Assembly (NCBI RefSeq): GCF_020131355.1
Contig: NZ_JAHLEL010000085.1
Span: forward strand, 62,001 to 126,000
Length of the DNA: 64,000 nt
Source: Pseudonocardia sp. ICBG1293
Lineage (GTDB): Bacteria > Actinomycetota > Actinomycetes > Mycobacteriales > Pseudonocardiaceae
Direction of reading: 5' to 3'
A program made the position numbers and the translations under genes. Under the pieces are notes generated by a model. That model made no database searches and was not told the origin of the DNA. It worked only from the letters and a program-made list of their open reading frames with translations. This document shows, in pieces, positions 36,205 through 44,745 of this stretch (positions are counted from its first letter, which is position 1; each line of letters opens with the position of its first letter).

Positions 36205-37949
36205 CCACGCAGCTGCCGCCCGCCGAGCTGACCGCCCTCGGGATCGCCCCGGACGCCCCGTTCACCGCCGAACAGCGGATCTGGCTGTCGGGCTACCTGG
36301 CCGGTGCCCGCAGCACGGCCGCCGCACCCGTCGCCCCGAAGGAGACCGGCACGGGCCCGGTGCACGTCCTCTACGGCACCGAGACCGGCAACGCCGAGTG
36401 CGTCGCCGACCTGCTCACCGAACGGCTCACCGAGGCCGGGGTGCCGTGGGAGCTGCACGAGCTCGACGCCGTCGGGGCCGACGCGCTCGCCGCGATGACC
36501 CGGGTGGTCGTCGTCTGTTCGACCTACGGCGACGGCGAGATGCCCGACAACGCCGACCTCTTCCGCGCGATGATCACCGCCGACGACGTGCCGCGCCTGG
36601 ACGCCACGTCGTTCGCGGTGTGCGCGCTGGGCGACGAGTCCTACGAGGACTTCTGCGCGGCCGGGCGGCTGATCGACACCCGGCTCGCCGAGCTGGGCGC
36701 CACCCGGATCCTGGAGCGGCGCGACTGCGACGTGATGTGGGAGGACGCCTCCGCGCAGTGGTTCCCCGAGATCGTCGGCGTGCTGACCGCGGCGACCCCC
36801 GGGGTCCCCGCGGCCACCGCCCCGGAGCCGGGATTCGCGCCGGAACCGGAGCCCGCGCGTCGCCGGGCCCGGCCCGCCCCGGTGTCCGCGGTGCTCGCGC
36901 ACCGGGTGCGGCTGTCCGGTCCGACCTCGGACAAGGAGATCCACCACCACGAGTTCGACCTCGGTGGCACCGGCCTGACCTACGCCGCGGGCGACGCGCT
37001 CGAGGTCGTCCCCGCGAACGACCCCGCGCTGGTCGAGGCGCTGCTGGAGCACCTGGGCCACGACGGCGACGCCTGCGTCGGCGACCGTCCGCTGCGCGAG
37101 CTGCTGAGCACCGCCCACGAGATCGTGACGCCGTCGCGGGACCTGCTCGACGTGCTCGCCGACCGCGCCGCCGAGGCCGGGCTGCGCGCCGCCCTGCGCG
37201 AGGATCGCGCTGCCGCGGTGTGGGACCACGACCTGCTCGGGCTGCTGCGCGCGGCCCGGCTGCGGCTCGACCCCGAGGAGCTGGTCGGGCTGCTGCGCCC
37301 GCTCCGGCCCCGGGCGTACTCGATCTCGTCGAGCCCGCTGCTGTTCCCGGACCGGGTGCACCTCACCGTCGCCGCGGTCCGCTACCGCTGCGCCGACCGC
37401 GCGGTCGGCGGGGTCTGCTCCACCCACCTCGCCGACCGGCTCGCGGTCGGGGACACCGCCGTCGTCTCGCTGCAGCCGAACACCTCGTTCCGGCCGCCCG
37501 CCGACGACGTCGACATGATCATGGTCGGGCCGGGGACGGGCGTCGCGCCGTTCCGCGCCTTCCTGCAGGAGCGTGCCGCCCGCTGCGCCCGCGGCCGCAA
37601 CTGGCTGCTGTTCGGCGACCGCCGTGGCCACCACGACTTCCTCTACCGGTCCGAGCTGCTCGGCTGGGCCTCCGACGGCCTGCTCACCCACCTGGACCTG
37701 GCCTTCTCCCGCGACCAGGCGGAGAAGATCTACGTCCAGGACCGGATGCGCGCCCACGGCGACCGGCTGCACGCCTGGTTGGCCGGGGGCGCCCACCTCT
37801 ACGTGTGCGGCGACGCGAGCCGGATGGCCCGCGACGTCGACGCCGCGTTGCACGAGATCCTCGCCGCCCACACCGGTGGCGAGGACGGTGCGGCGGAGTT
37901 CGTCGCCGACCTCAAGCGCGGGAAGCGGTACCTGCGTGACGTCTACTGA
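36201..37949 (+). CDS. Diflavin reductase (CysJ / P450-reductase type)
   Basis: 582 residues; the GTG overlaps the upstream TGA (GTGA). After a 50-residue helical leader comes a flavodoxin domain (VLYGTETGNAECVADLL, CSTYGDGEMPDN, LGDESYEDFC), then an FAD domain (RPRAYSISSSPLLFPDRVHLTV about residue 370, GGVCSTHLADRL) and an NADPH domain (VGPGTGVAPFRAFLQER about residue 440, FGDRRGHHDFLYRSEL, YVCGDASRMARDV). The ending KRYLRDVY has the aromatic C-terminus that stacks on FAD. It moves electrons from NADPH through FAD and FMN to a one-electron acceptor. No sulfite reductase haemoprotein or P450 is adjacent; the neighbour is the GltB-like flavo-iron-sulfur enzyme. Confidence 0.9.
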   Translation: MTTQLPPAELTALGIAPDAPFTAEQRIWLSGYLAGARSTAAAPVAPKETGTGPVHVLYGTETGNAECVADLLTERLTEAGVPWELHELDAVGADALAAMTRVVVVCSTYGDGEMPDNADLFRAMITADDVPRLDATSFAVCALGDESYEDFCAAGRLIDTRLAELGATRILERRDCDVMWEDASAQWFPEIVGVLTAATPGVPAATAPEPGFAPEPEPARRRARPAPVSAVLAHRVRLSGPTSDKEIHHHEFDLGGTGLTYAAGDALEVVPANDPALVEALLEHLGHDGDACVGDRPLRELLSTAHEIVTPSRDLLDVLADRAAEAGLRAALREDRAAAVWDHDLLGLLRAARLRLDPEELVGLLRPLRPRAYSISSSPLLFPDRVHLTVAAVRYRCADRAVGGVCSTHLADRLAVGDTAVVSLQPNTSFRPPADDVDMIMVGPGTGVAPFRAFLQERAARCARGRNWLLFGDRRGHHDFLYRSELLGWASDGLLTHLDLAFSRDQAEKIYVQDRMRAHGDRLHAWLAGGAHLYVCGDASRMARDVDAALHEILAAHTGGEDGAAEFVADLKRGKRYLRDVY

Positions 37950-37964
37950 CCCGGAGCGTGCCTC

Positions 37965-38843
37965 GTGACCCTGCCCCGCACCGACCTCGAGATCCTGCTC
38001 TCCCATCTCGTCGGCGACCGGATCGACCTCGACCCCGGATCGCTGGCGCGACACCTCCCGCTCCTCGACGAGGTCGTCGCGACCACCGCGAACGGCAGCG
38101 CCCTGATCAGCGAGCTCGGCACCTACGCCGAACCGACCTTCACCGGCGACGCGTTCCCGGTCCGGCCGGACGCGGTGACCCTGCGGCTGTCCCGCCCGGC
38201 GGTCTCCTCGGTCGTCGCGACCCGGGCCGACGACGAGCGTCGCGAACCCGCCGCCCTGTGGCTGTTCGACGGCGACGGTGCGGCGGTGCACCGCGCGCAC
38301 CTGCTCTCGCCCGACGCACCGCTGGTCACCGAGGTGCTGCGGCTGGCCCCGCGCGCCGACGACCCGCCCGCCTCCCCGGCACCCGGCGCCCCCGACGAGC
38401 TCGACCACCTCGGCCTGCTCGACGCGCTCACCGACGGCGGCGGCCGCGTGCCCGACGGGCTCGTCCCGGCGACCCCGCCCTGCGGTGTCGCCCGGGCCGT
38501 GGACCTGCTGTGCCTGCTCTGCGAGCACGGCGTCCCGGCCGGGCTGGCGGTGCCGCACGGCGGATGCCTCCAGATCGGGACGGGGTCGGTCGACCACGTC
38601 GAGACCGGCGACGTCGTCGGCGTCGTGTCCGGACCGGTGCAGTTCGCGTTCGCCCCCGCCGAGGTCGACGCGGTCCGCCCGGTCCGCACGCACGGCCCGC
38701 ACGGTCCGATGACGACGGTGCTCCTGACCGCCGCGGACGGTCGCTGCCTGGCCCTGTTCGGCCAGTTCGGACTACCGTCGACCGGAGTCGTCGCGGCCTG
38801 GGAACGCATGGTCAGGGACGTGCTCCTACACCCGATCGGGTGA
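37965..38843 (+). CDS. HemS/ChuX-like protein (putative haem utilisation)
   Basis: GTG start, 292 residues, 15 bases after the diflavin reductase. Two similar halves can be seen: LPLLDEVVATTANGSALISELGTY with AALWLFDGDGAAVHRAHLL, and GDVVGVVSGPVQFAFAP with MTTVLLTAADGRCLALFGQFG. This two-repeat outline resembles the HemS/HmuS haem-handling family, in which each half ends in a phrase on the ingredient LFDADG/LFG. A conserved haem-binding histidine could not be assigned with certainty. The iron box upstream of the operon agrees with this reading. Otherwise it is a conserved protein of unknown function. Confidence 0.45.
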   Translation: MTLPRTDLEILLSHLVGDRIDLDPGSLARHLPLLDEVVATTANGSALISELGTYAEPTFTGDAFPVRPDAVTLRLSRPAVSSVVATRADDERREPAALWLFDGDGAAVHRAHLLSPDAPLVTEVLRLAPRADDPPASPAPGAPDELDHLGLLDALTDGGGRVPDGLVPATPPCGVARAVDLLCLLCEHGVPAGLAVPHGGCLQIGTGSVDHVETGDVVGVVSGPVQFAFAPAEVDAVRPVRTHGPHGPMTTVLLTAADGRCLALFGQFGLPSTGVVAAWERMVRDVLLHPIG

Positions 38844-38916
38844 GTCGTGAACGCGGTCGACCCGGCGGTCGTAGAGACGGGCAACCAAGGATGAACCCGT
38901 CAGAAAGGACACCGGG

Positions 38917-39615
38917 ATGCGTCGCACCCTGCCCCGTCTCGCCGCCGTCACCGCCGCCACCGCCCTCGGCTTCGCCGCGACCGCGGGCATCGCGTTCGCC
39001 CAGGAGACCGAGGTTCCCGAGCCGTCGACGTTCACGAGCATGTACACCGTGAGCGCCACGCCGGACACCATCATCAACAACGACGGCGCGTCCGTCCCCG
39101 GCGAGCCCGGCGCGACCGGTGAGTTCAACTTCCGGATCAACTCCGACGACGAGATCATCTGCTACGACATCACCCTTCGCGGGGTGACGGGCGAGTACCA
39201 GAGCCCGGCCAAGACCGCGACGCACATCCACGAGGCCGCCGTCGGCCAGCCCGGCCCGCCGCGCCTGGCGTTCCCGAACCCCGAGGGTGACGGCGACGTC
39301 CGCACCTCCTCGGGCTGCCTGCAGGGGCCGTTCACCACCGGGCTCGAGGGCGACAACGGTCAGGACACCGCGACCGGCTTCTCGCTGAAGCAGATCGAGG
39401 CGAACCCGACCGGCTTCACCGGTGACACCCACACCGCCGACTTCGCGGCCGGCACGGTGCGCGGCCAGCTCGCCGCCGTCCCGATGGGCGGCGTCGAGAC
39501 CGGCGCCGGTGGCTCCTCCGACTCGACCGCGCTCTACGCGGTCGGTGCCGCCGGCCTGGCCGCTGCGGCCGGTGCGGGCGTGCTGATGGCCCGCCGGGGC
39601 CGTGCGCAGAGCTGA
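38917..39615 (+). CDS. CHRD-domain cell-surface protein with C-terminal anchor
   Basis: 232 residues with a signal peptide ending AFAQE. The mature part carries a CHRD-type beta domain (ATGEFNFRINSDDEIICYDITLRGV, ATHIHEAAVGQPGPPRL, GTVRGQLAAVP). The C-terminus is a glycine/serine linker, a hydrophobic helix and a basic tail (ARRGRAQS), like a sorting signal but without a clear LPXTG. It ends four bases before the class F sortase ATG, so it is probably that enzyme's substrate or a membrane-held partner on the cell surface. A ribosome site (GAAAGGA) precedes the ATG. Confidence 0.8.
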   Translation: MRRTLPRLAAVTAATALGFAATAGIAFAQETEVPEPSTFTSMYTVSATPDTIINNDGASVPGEPGATGEFNFRINSDDEIICYDITLRGVTGEYQSPAKTATHIHEAAVGQPGPPRLAFPNPEGDGDVRTSSGCLQGPFTTGLEGDNGQDTATGFSLKQIEANPTGFTGDTHTADFAAGTVRGQLAAVPMGGVETGAGGSSDSTALYAVGAAGLAAAAGAGVLMARRGRAQS

Positions 39616-39619
39616 CGAC

Positions 39620-40201
39620 ATGCGTGACCGACGCCCGGGAGCCTCGCTGCTCCCGGGCGTCGTCGCGCTGGTGTTCCTGCTCGTGGGGTGTGCAGCACCC
39701 CCCGCCGCCCCCGCCCCGGCCGTCCCGGCTGCGCCGTCGGTCACCGGGGCGCCCGCCGAGGTTCCGGCGGGTGCGCCCGCCTCGCTGCGCATCCCGGCCA
39801 TCGGGGTGGACGAGTCGATGCTGCTGCGCCTCGGCGTGGCCGAGGACGGCACGGCGGAGGTACCGCAGGACTACGACCGGGTCGGCTGGTTCGACCGCGG
39901 CAGCGGTCCGGCACCCACCGTCCTGCTCGGACACGTCGACTCGAGGGACGGGCCCGCGGTCTTCATCGACCTGCGCGACCTCGCCCCGGGCGACGTGATC
40001 GAGGTCGGCCGCGTCGACGGCTCGGTGGACCGGTACGCCGTGGAGCGGACCGAGCAGATGCCGAAGGACGCGTTCCCGACCTTCGCCGTGTTCGGTGGCG
40101 CCTCGTCCGACCAGCTGCGTCTGGTCACCTGCGCGGGGGACTTCGACCGGGGGGCGCGCAGCTACCGCGACAACATGGTCGTGCACGCCCGCGCGCTGTG
40201 A
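39620..40201 (+). CDS. Class F sortase
   Basis: 193 residues. The N-terminus is a short hydrophobic segment ending LVGC, which may be a lipobox, followed by an alanine/proline linker. The sortase fold carries the catalytic triad: H105 in LLGHVDS, C171 in LVTCAGDF and R183 in SYRDNMVVHA. Class F sortases are actinobacterial transpeptidases that act on surface proteins outside the membrane. It directly follows the CHRD gene in the same direction. A lipoprotein-anchored sortase would be unusual, so the LVGC cysteine deserves attention. Confidence 0.88.
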   Translation: MRDRRPGASLLPGVVALVFLLVGCAAPPAAPAPAVPAAPSVTGAPAEVPAGAPASLRIPAIGVDESMLLRLGVAEDGTAEVPQDYDRVGWFDRGSGPAPTVLLGHVDSRDGPAVFIDLRDLAPGDVIEVGRVDGSVDRYAVERTEQMPKDAFPTFAVFGGASSDQLRLVTCAGDFDRGARSYRDNMVVHARAL

Positions 40202-40267
40202 CCGTTGTCCGACGCGCCGGGCGTCCGGTTCCGCCCCGTACGCCCGGTCCGGGACGACACTGATCGG

Positions 40268-41434
40268 GTGACGGTGCCGCGACAGCGCGACCCGCGCCCG
40301 ACGGGCGCCGCAGCCGGACGCCCCCGGGCGTCGCGGCTCGCCCGGCTGCACCGCGTCCCGCCGCTGCACCTGATCCTCGGTGCGACCGGCGCACTGCTCG
40401 CGGTCGGCGTGGTGATGGTGCTGTCGGCGTCGGCGGGCGGGCGGACCGTCGCCGACGGCATGGTGCTCACCGTCTTCGCCCGCCACCTGATCTTCCTGCT
40501 GCTCGGGGTCGGGGCGTTCGCGCTCGGGATGTGGGTCTCACCGCGCCGGCTGCGACGGTGGACGCCGTGGCTGCTGTTCGCCTGCCTCGGGGCGCTCGTG
40601 CTGGTGCTGGTGCCGGGGATCGGCGAGGTCCGCGGCGGCGCCCGCCGGTGGATCTCGGTCGGCGGGTTCACCGTGCAGCCGGGCGAGGCGGCCAAGGTCG
40701 TGCTGCTGCTGTGGGGCGCGCACGTACTGGCGCTGCGCGGTCGTACCGTGCGCCACGGCCGCTACGCCGTCCTGCCGCTCGTCCCGGTCGCGCTGCTGGC
40801 CGGGGCGCTGCTCATGCTGCAGCCCGCGCTGAGCACCACGGTGGCGCTCGGCGTCATCGTGCTGTCGCTGCTCTTCTTCGCCGGAGCGCCGCTGCTGCTG
40901 CTCGCCGGCCTGTCCGGCGGCGCGCTGCTCGGCGTCGCCGTCCTGGGGTTCACCGCCGACTACCGGCGCGACCGGATCAGCACCTTCCTCGGCGCCGGCG
41001 ACGAGCTCGGCGCCGGATACCAGTCCCGCCAGGCCCTGCTGTCCCTCGCCGACGGCGGGGTGCTCGGCACCGGCCTCGGACAGGGCCGTGCGAAGTGGGA
41101 CTACCTGCCGAACGCCGCGAACGACTTCATCTTCGCGGTGATCGGCGAGGAGCTGGGGCTGGTCGGCGGGCTCGCCGTGCTGGCCCTGTACCTGTTGCTG
41201 GCCTGGGTCGGGCTGCGCGTGGCCGCCCGTACCCGGGACACCTTCCTGAGGCTGGTGACGGCGGCGACCGCGACCTGGGTGGTCGTGCAGGCGGTGATGA
41301 ACGTCGGCTACGTCGTCGGTCTGCTCCCGGTGACCGGTCAGCAGCTGCCGCTGGTGTCCGCGGGCGGGACGGCGTTGGTGAGCACCCTGTTCCTGCTGGG
41401 CCTCGTCGCCAACGCCGCCCGCCGCGTCAGGTAG
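40268..41434 (+). CDS. FtsW/RodA/SpoVE-family peptidoglycan polymerase
   Basis: 388 residues from the GTG at 40268; a TTG at 40205 would add 21 residues. About ten membrane helices. SEDS landmarks are GGARRWISVGGFTVQPGEAAK (usually QPSEFAK), ADYRRDRI, YQSRQALLSLADGGVLGTGLGQGRAKWDYLPNAANDFIFAVIGEELG in outline, and LLPVTGQQLPLVSAGGTALV. These proteins polymerise lipid II at the membrane with a class B PBP. No PBP is adjacent. The replacement of S by G in the QPSE motif is a small departure from the family. Confidence 0.87.
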   Translation: MTVPRQRDPRPTGAAAGRPRASRLARLHRVPPLHLILGATGALLAVGVVMVLSASAGGRTVADGMVLTVFARHLIFLLLGVGAFALGMWVSPRRLRRWTPWLLFACLGALVLVLVPGIGEVRGGARRWISVGGFTVQPGEAAKVVLLLWGAHVLALRGRTVRHGRYAVLPLVPVALLAGALLMLQPALSTTVALGVIVLSLLFFAGAPLLLLAGLSGGALLGVAVLGFTADYRRDRISTFLGAGDELGAGYQSRQALLSLADGGVLGTGLGQGRAKWDYLPNAANDFIFAVIGEELGLVGGLAVLALYLLLAWVGLRVAARTRDTFLRLVTAATATWVVVQAVMNVGYVVGLLPVTGQQLPLVSAGGTALVSTLFLLGLVANAARRVR

Positions 41435-42095
41435 CCAGACTTCCGCGCAGCACCGTGGACCCGGCGACGTCGACGACCCGGAACTCCTCCGCGTCGGCCC
41501 GCAGCACCGAGGAGTTGAGGTTGCAGACCATCGGGGCCGTACCGGTCCCGATGAACTCGCCCGCGTTCACCTCGCGCCCGTCCTCGGCCTGCACGACGAC
41601 GCGGTAGGTCGCACCGGAGCGGAACCCGTCGCCGTCGAGGACGATCTCGACCCCCCAGGTGTGCGGGATCGCGACGGCCGTGGCCTGCACGGCGGGATCC
41701 ATCGCCTGCACCGCGACCGGCTCGCGGGGGATACCGTCGTGGTCGCCCACCAGGTAGCCGCCGACCCCACCGACGAGCAGCGCGACCGCGGCCGCCGCGG
41801 CGACCGGTGCCCACCTGCTCCGCGCCCGGCCCGCGCCGCGGGCCGACTCCTCGGCCCGCGCCGCCGCGACGATGCGGTCACCCAGGTCCGGCGGGGGAGC
41901 GGGGGTGTGGTCGAGGCGGCCCGGGTCGATCCGGCGCAGTGCGGGCAGCACGCTCGCGACCTCGGCGAGCTCCTCGCGGCACGCCGGGCAGCCCTGCAGA
42001 TGGGCCTCGAGGGTCGCCAGCTCGTCGCCCTCCAGCCGGCCCATCGCGTGGTCACCCAACGACTCCCGCAGCGCCCGGTGCTCGTCCGGAGTCAC
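41427..42095 (-). CDS. Anti-sigma factor with zf-HC2 domain (RskA-like)
   Basis: 222 residues from a GTG overlapping the sigma gene stop by four bases. The N-terminus has the anti-sigma zinc motif (LEAHLQGCPACREEL), followed by one membrane helix (WAPVAAAAAVALLVGGVGGYLVG) and an extracytoplasmic domain like RskA (VVVQAEDGREVNAGEFIGTG). It holds the cognate ECF sigma factor at the membrane until regulated proteolysis. The overlap and order make it the partner of the sigma gene at 42092-42658. Confidence 0.88.
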   Translation of the reverse strand: MTPDEHRALRESLGDHAMGRLEGDELATLEAHLQGCPACREELAEVASVLPALRRIDPGRLDHTPAPPPDLGDRIVAAARAEESARGAGRARSRWAPVAAAAAVALLVGGVGGYLVGDHDGIPREPVAVQAMDPAVQATAVAIPHTWGVEIVLDGDGFRSGATYRVVVQAEDGREVNAGEFIGTGTAPMVCNLNSSVLRADAEEFRVVDVAGSTVLRGSLAT

Positions 42096-42658
42096 GGTTC
42101 CACCCCCATCTCGTCCATCGCCAGTCGCAACGCCTTCAGCCCGTAGAAGACCCGGCTGCGGATCGTCCCCACCGGCACGCCCGCGTCCGCCGCGATCTCG
42201 GCGTGCGGACGGCCCCGCAGGTAGGCCTCGACGATCGCCTGCCGGTGCTCCGGACGGAGCCTCCGCAACGCCTCCTCGACCAGCCAGCCGTCGACGAGCG
42301 CGTCGTCGACAGGCCCGATGGAGTCGTTCCCGGCCTCGGGCTCGTCGGTGAGGCCGCGGCGCCACGGTCTCGCCGCGACCCTACGGATCTCGTCGATGAC
42401 CACGTTGCGTGCGATGGCGAACAGCCACACCCGCAGGCTGGCCACCGACGGATCGTAGGAGTCGGCGCGACGCCAGGCGCGCAGGAAGACCTCCTGCACG
42501 CACTCCTGTGCCGCGCCCTCGTCGCCCAGCTGACGCAGCGCGTAGCGGTAGAGCTCGGCTCCGTGTGCCGTGTACGCGGAGCGGAGCCCGGACTCGGAGT
42601 CGAGCCCGGGTTCGGCGAGCGCGCCGACGGAGCGCAGCCTGCGGTGGGGCGCCTTCAT
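42092..42658 (-). CDS. ECF RNA polymerase sigma factor (SigK/SigL-like)
   Basis: 188 residues. Region 2 is AELYRYALRQLGDEGAAQECVQEVFLRAWRRADSYDP in outline, with SLRVWLFAIARNVVIDEIRR, and region 4 is LRPEHRQAIVEAYLRGRPHAEIAADAGVPVGTIRSRVFYGLKALR. AGGAGG stands upstream of the ATG. It directs transcription of an envelope-stress regulon when released by the anti-sigma factor encoded next in the operon; the regulon is unknown. The 120 bp upstream contain alternating GTAC repeats (near 42696) and lead to tRNA-Gly. Confidence 0.9.
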   Translation of the reverse strand: MKAPHRRLRSVGALAEPGLDSESGLRSAYTAHGAELYRYALRQLGDEGAAQECVQEVFLRAWRRADSYDPSVASLRVWLFAIARNVVIDEIRRVAARPWRRGLTDEPEAGNDSIGPVDDALVDGWLVEEALRRLRPEHRQAIVEAYLRGRPHAEIAADAGVPVGTIRSRVFYGLKALRLAMDEMGVEP

Positions 42659-42777
42659 CGCTGTCCGGAACCTCCTGAACGTCCCTGTCCTCGATACGTA
42701 CGTACCCGGGGGCGGGGATGTTCACGGGGCCGGAGTGGGATACGCTCCCAGCGTCCTGATCGACGAGATCGGGGCAT

Positions 42778-42848
42778 GCGGGCGTAGCTCAATGGTAGAG
42801 CCCCAGTCTTCCAAACTGGCTACGCGGGTTCGATTCCCGTCGCCCGCT
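42778..42848 (+). tRNA. tRNA-Gly(TCC), attachment site of the integrative element
   Basis: Complete 71-base cloverleaf: acceptor GCGGGCG/CGCCCGC with T discriminator, D arm GCTCAATGGTAGAGC, anticodon stem CCAGT/ACTGG with loop CTTCCAA (anticodon TCC), and T loop TTCGATT. Its last 45 bases are repeated exactly at 54828-54872. Confidence 0.95.
42804..42848 (+). repeat. att core, first copy (3' part of tRNA-Gly)
   Basis: 45 bases identical to 54828-54872, from CAGTCTTCC through CGCCCGCT. The integrase uses the tRNA 3' half, so integration restores an intact tRNA gene. Identity between the two sites continues into the element itself. Confidence 0.9.
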
Positions 42849-42978
42849 CACACCGCACGACCGGCCGAAACACCACCCCTAGTCGATCTTGAACAGGGGG
42901 CCGGTCGGGTCGTGCGACCGGTGTGCAAGGGGAGATCGAGTGGCCCCCGGGCCACCGGACATGAGGCAGTAAGGAGCC

Positions 42979-43293
42979 GTGCCGATACCTGACATCTTCT
43001 GGGCTGCCCTCGGTCGGACCTTTCGAAGGATCCGAGGCGGACCGGGGTTAAGGCCTCGAGGGTGGGCTCGCCTTGCGGGTGGTCAGGCCTTTGCGGCGTC
43101 GCGGGTCTGGATCGTCCTCCAGGAGGATGCTGACGCCTGTCGAATCCTCGGAGTGTTTCGCGATAGCGCGACTGCTGATGAATTTATGATGCGAAAAGGC
43201 CGAGACTTTCCTGAATCAACATTCTCCTGCGGTGAATATGAAATTGGGTGGACCGAAGATCAGGGGTCGTGGCGGTATCGCGGCGCCGATTGA
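42979..43293 (+). CDS. Conserved AICE-end protein of 104 residues, unknown function (copy 1)
   Basis: GTG start with AAGGAG seven bases upstream. The N-terminal third is basic (RTFRRIRGGPGLRPRGWARL); the second half is a compact alpha/beta segment (VWIVLQEDADACRILGVFRDSATADEFMM, EYEIGWTEDQGSWRYRGAD). Base composition falls markedly after 43130, unlike the surrounding element, which suggests a separate origin. It is the first gene after the att site and is copied exactly in the second element. It points toward the convergent integrase gene. No family is recognised. Confidence 0.6.
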   Translation: MPIPDIFWAALGRTFRRIRGGPGLRPRGWARLAGGQAFAASRVWIVLQEDADACRILGVFRDSATADEFMMRKGRDFPESTFSCGEYEIGWTEDQGSWRYRGAD

Positions 43294-43360
43294 GGAGTTC
43301 TCGGTGGTGTGATGCATGCGTGCTCGGCGGGGGAAGTCCCCTGTTGGACTCCCTGACGGC

Positions 43361-44521
43361 TCAGTTGTCGTCGGTTGCTTCGGTGTCCTGGTCGGCTCGG
43401 GGGTGGCGTTCGCGGTCGACCAGTGCGGCGATCTGGGTGGCGATGCGGCGGTCGCGTTCGGTGGTGGCGTGTTGGTAGATCAGTGCGGCGCGCATGGTGC
43501 CGTGGCCCATGCGGTGCATGAGTTCGCGGGTGCTGGCGCCGGCGGTGGCGGCGAGATGGTTACCGGTATGGCGTAGGTCATGGAAGTGGAAGCCGGTGGG
43601 GAGCCCGGCCTTGGCCACGGTGGTGGGCCAGCCGGTCGCGCGGCCGAAGTTCCCGCGCCGCAGCATGCCGCCGCGCTGCCCGCAGAAGATCAGTCCGTCC
43701 GGCGAGGGGCTGGAGTAGGTGGCGGTGTGGGTGGCGAGGGTCTCGACGAGGAACGGTGGGAGTGCGATGGTGCGGATTCCGGCGGCGGATTTGGGTGGGC
43801 CGGGGCGGAGGCCGCCTCGGCTGAGTTGGGCCAGGCGGCGTCGGACGTGGAGGGTGGCGGTGTCCAGGTCGAGGTCGCAGCGGCGTAGCCCGGCGAGTTC
43901 TCCCCAGCGCAGTCCGGTGAACGCTGCGGACAGGACCAGGGCGTGGAAGCGGGGTGGCATCGCGGCGGCGAGGTCGAAGACCTGGGTGATGGTGGCGGTG
44001 GGGCGTTCGGGGGTGCGGTGTTCCCCGGCGCCTTTGATGCGGCAGGGGTTACGTGTGATCCGGCCGTCGTCGACGGCGGTGGTGCAGATGGCGCGGACCA
44101 GGCGGTAGGCCTTCGCGGTGCGGTCTTCGGAACGGCCGGCGGCGAGCAGGGTGGTGCGCCAGGTGCGGATGACTGCGGTGGTCAGCTCGGCGAGGTCGAC
44201 CGGGCCGAGGAACGGGTCGATGTGGTGGCGCCAGATGCTGCGGTACTCCTCGCGGGTGCGGGCGCTGAGGCGGTGTTCGGTGATCCACTGCTCCCCGAAG
44301 TCGTGGAAGGGCAGCTGGCCCAGGGCGGGGTCGAACCAGTCGCCGCGCAGGATGTCGCTTTCGACGAGGGTGAGCCATTGGGCGGCGTCGCCTTTGCGGT
44401 CGAAGGTTCCCGGGGCGGTGCGGCGTTGCCCGCTGTTGGTGGGGTAGCTGGCCTGGTAGCGCCCGGAGGGCAGGCGGCGGATGGAGCCGAACCGGCGGCG
44501 CCTTGTCTTCTTCGTCATCAC
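43361..44521 (-). CDS. int: AICE tyrosine integrase (copy 1)
   Basis: 386 residues. The N-terminal arm and core-binding part (FGSIRRLPSGRYQASYPTNSGQRRTAPGTF, FGEQWITEHRLSARTREEYRSIWRHHIDPFLG in outline) precede a catalytic domain with TGLRWGELAGLRR (first arginine), FHFHDLRHTGNHLAA (HxxR), MHRMGHGTMRAALIYQHAT (H and nucleophile tyrosine). It catalyses recombination between element and tRNA-Gly att sites. Its start overlaps xis by ATGA. An identical copy is at 55385-56545. Confidence 0.93.
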   Translation of the reverse strand: MMTKKTRRRRFGSIRRLPSGRYQASYPTNSGQRRTAPGTFDRKGDAAQWLTLVESDILRGDWFDPALGQLPFHDFGEQWITEHRLSARTREEYRSIWRHHIDPFLGPVDLAELTTAVIRTWRTTLLAAGRSEDRTAKAYRLVRAICTTAVDDGRITRNPCRIKGAGEHRTPERPTATITQVFDLAAAMPPRFHALVLSAAFTGLRWGELAGLRRCDLDLDTATLHVRRRLAQLSRGGLRPGPPKSAAGIRTIALPPFLVETLATHTATYSSPSPDGLIFCGQRGGMLRRGNFGRATGWPTTVAKAGLPTGFHFHDLRHTGNHLAATAGASTRELMHRMGHGTMRAALIYQHATTERDRRIATQIAALVDRERHPRADQDTEATDDN

Positions 44522-44730
44522 CGCGCTCCTGGTCGGCGGGGGTGTACGCGGTGGGGGAACGGTTCGACCCGGTTTTGGGCGAGCCAGGCGTCGAGGTCGG
44601 TCACGGCGAAGCGCACATGCCGTCCGATGCGGTAGAACGCGATCCGTCGGGCTGCGACCAGGCGCCGTACGAAGCGTGGGGAGGTGTTCAGGTACTGGGC
44701 GGTCTCGGTCACGGTCAGGTACTGCGTCAT
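44518..44730 (-). CDS. xis: Excisionase, MerR-type HTH (copy 1)
   Basis: 70 residues; a single winged helix (LTVTETAQYLNTSPRFVRRLVAARRIAFYRIGRHVRFAVTDLDAWL in outline) of the phage excisionase type. It bends att DNA and steers the integrase to excision. It is placed directly upstream of int with start/stop overlap, and 15 bases after the repSA stop. Confidence 0.9.
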   Translation of the reverse strand: MTQYLTVTETAQYLNTSPRFVRRLVAARRIAFYRIGRHVRFAVTDLDAWLAQNRVEPFPHRVHPRRPGAR

Positions 44731-44745
44731 CGTTGGCGGGCCTTG

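Noticed and set aside
36066..38702. An 878-residue minus-strand open frame opposite the diflavin reductase
   Set aside because: No domain is recognisable and the plus strand carries complete flavodoxin, FAD and NADPH motifs in the expected order.
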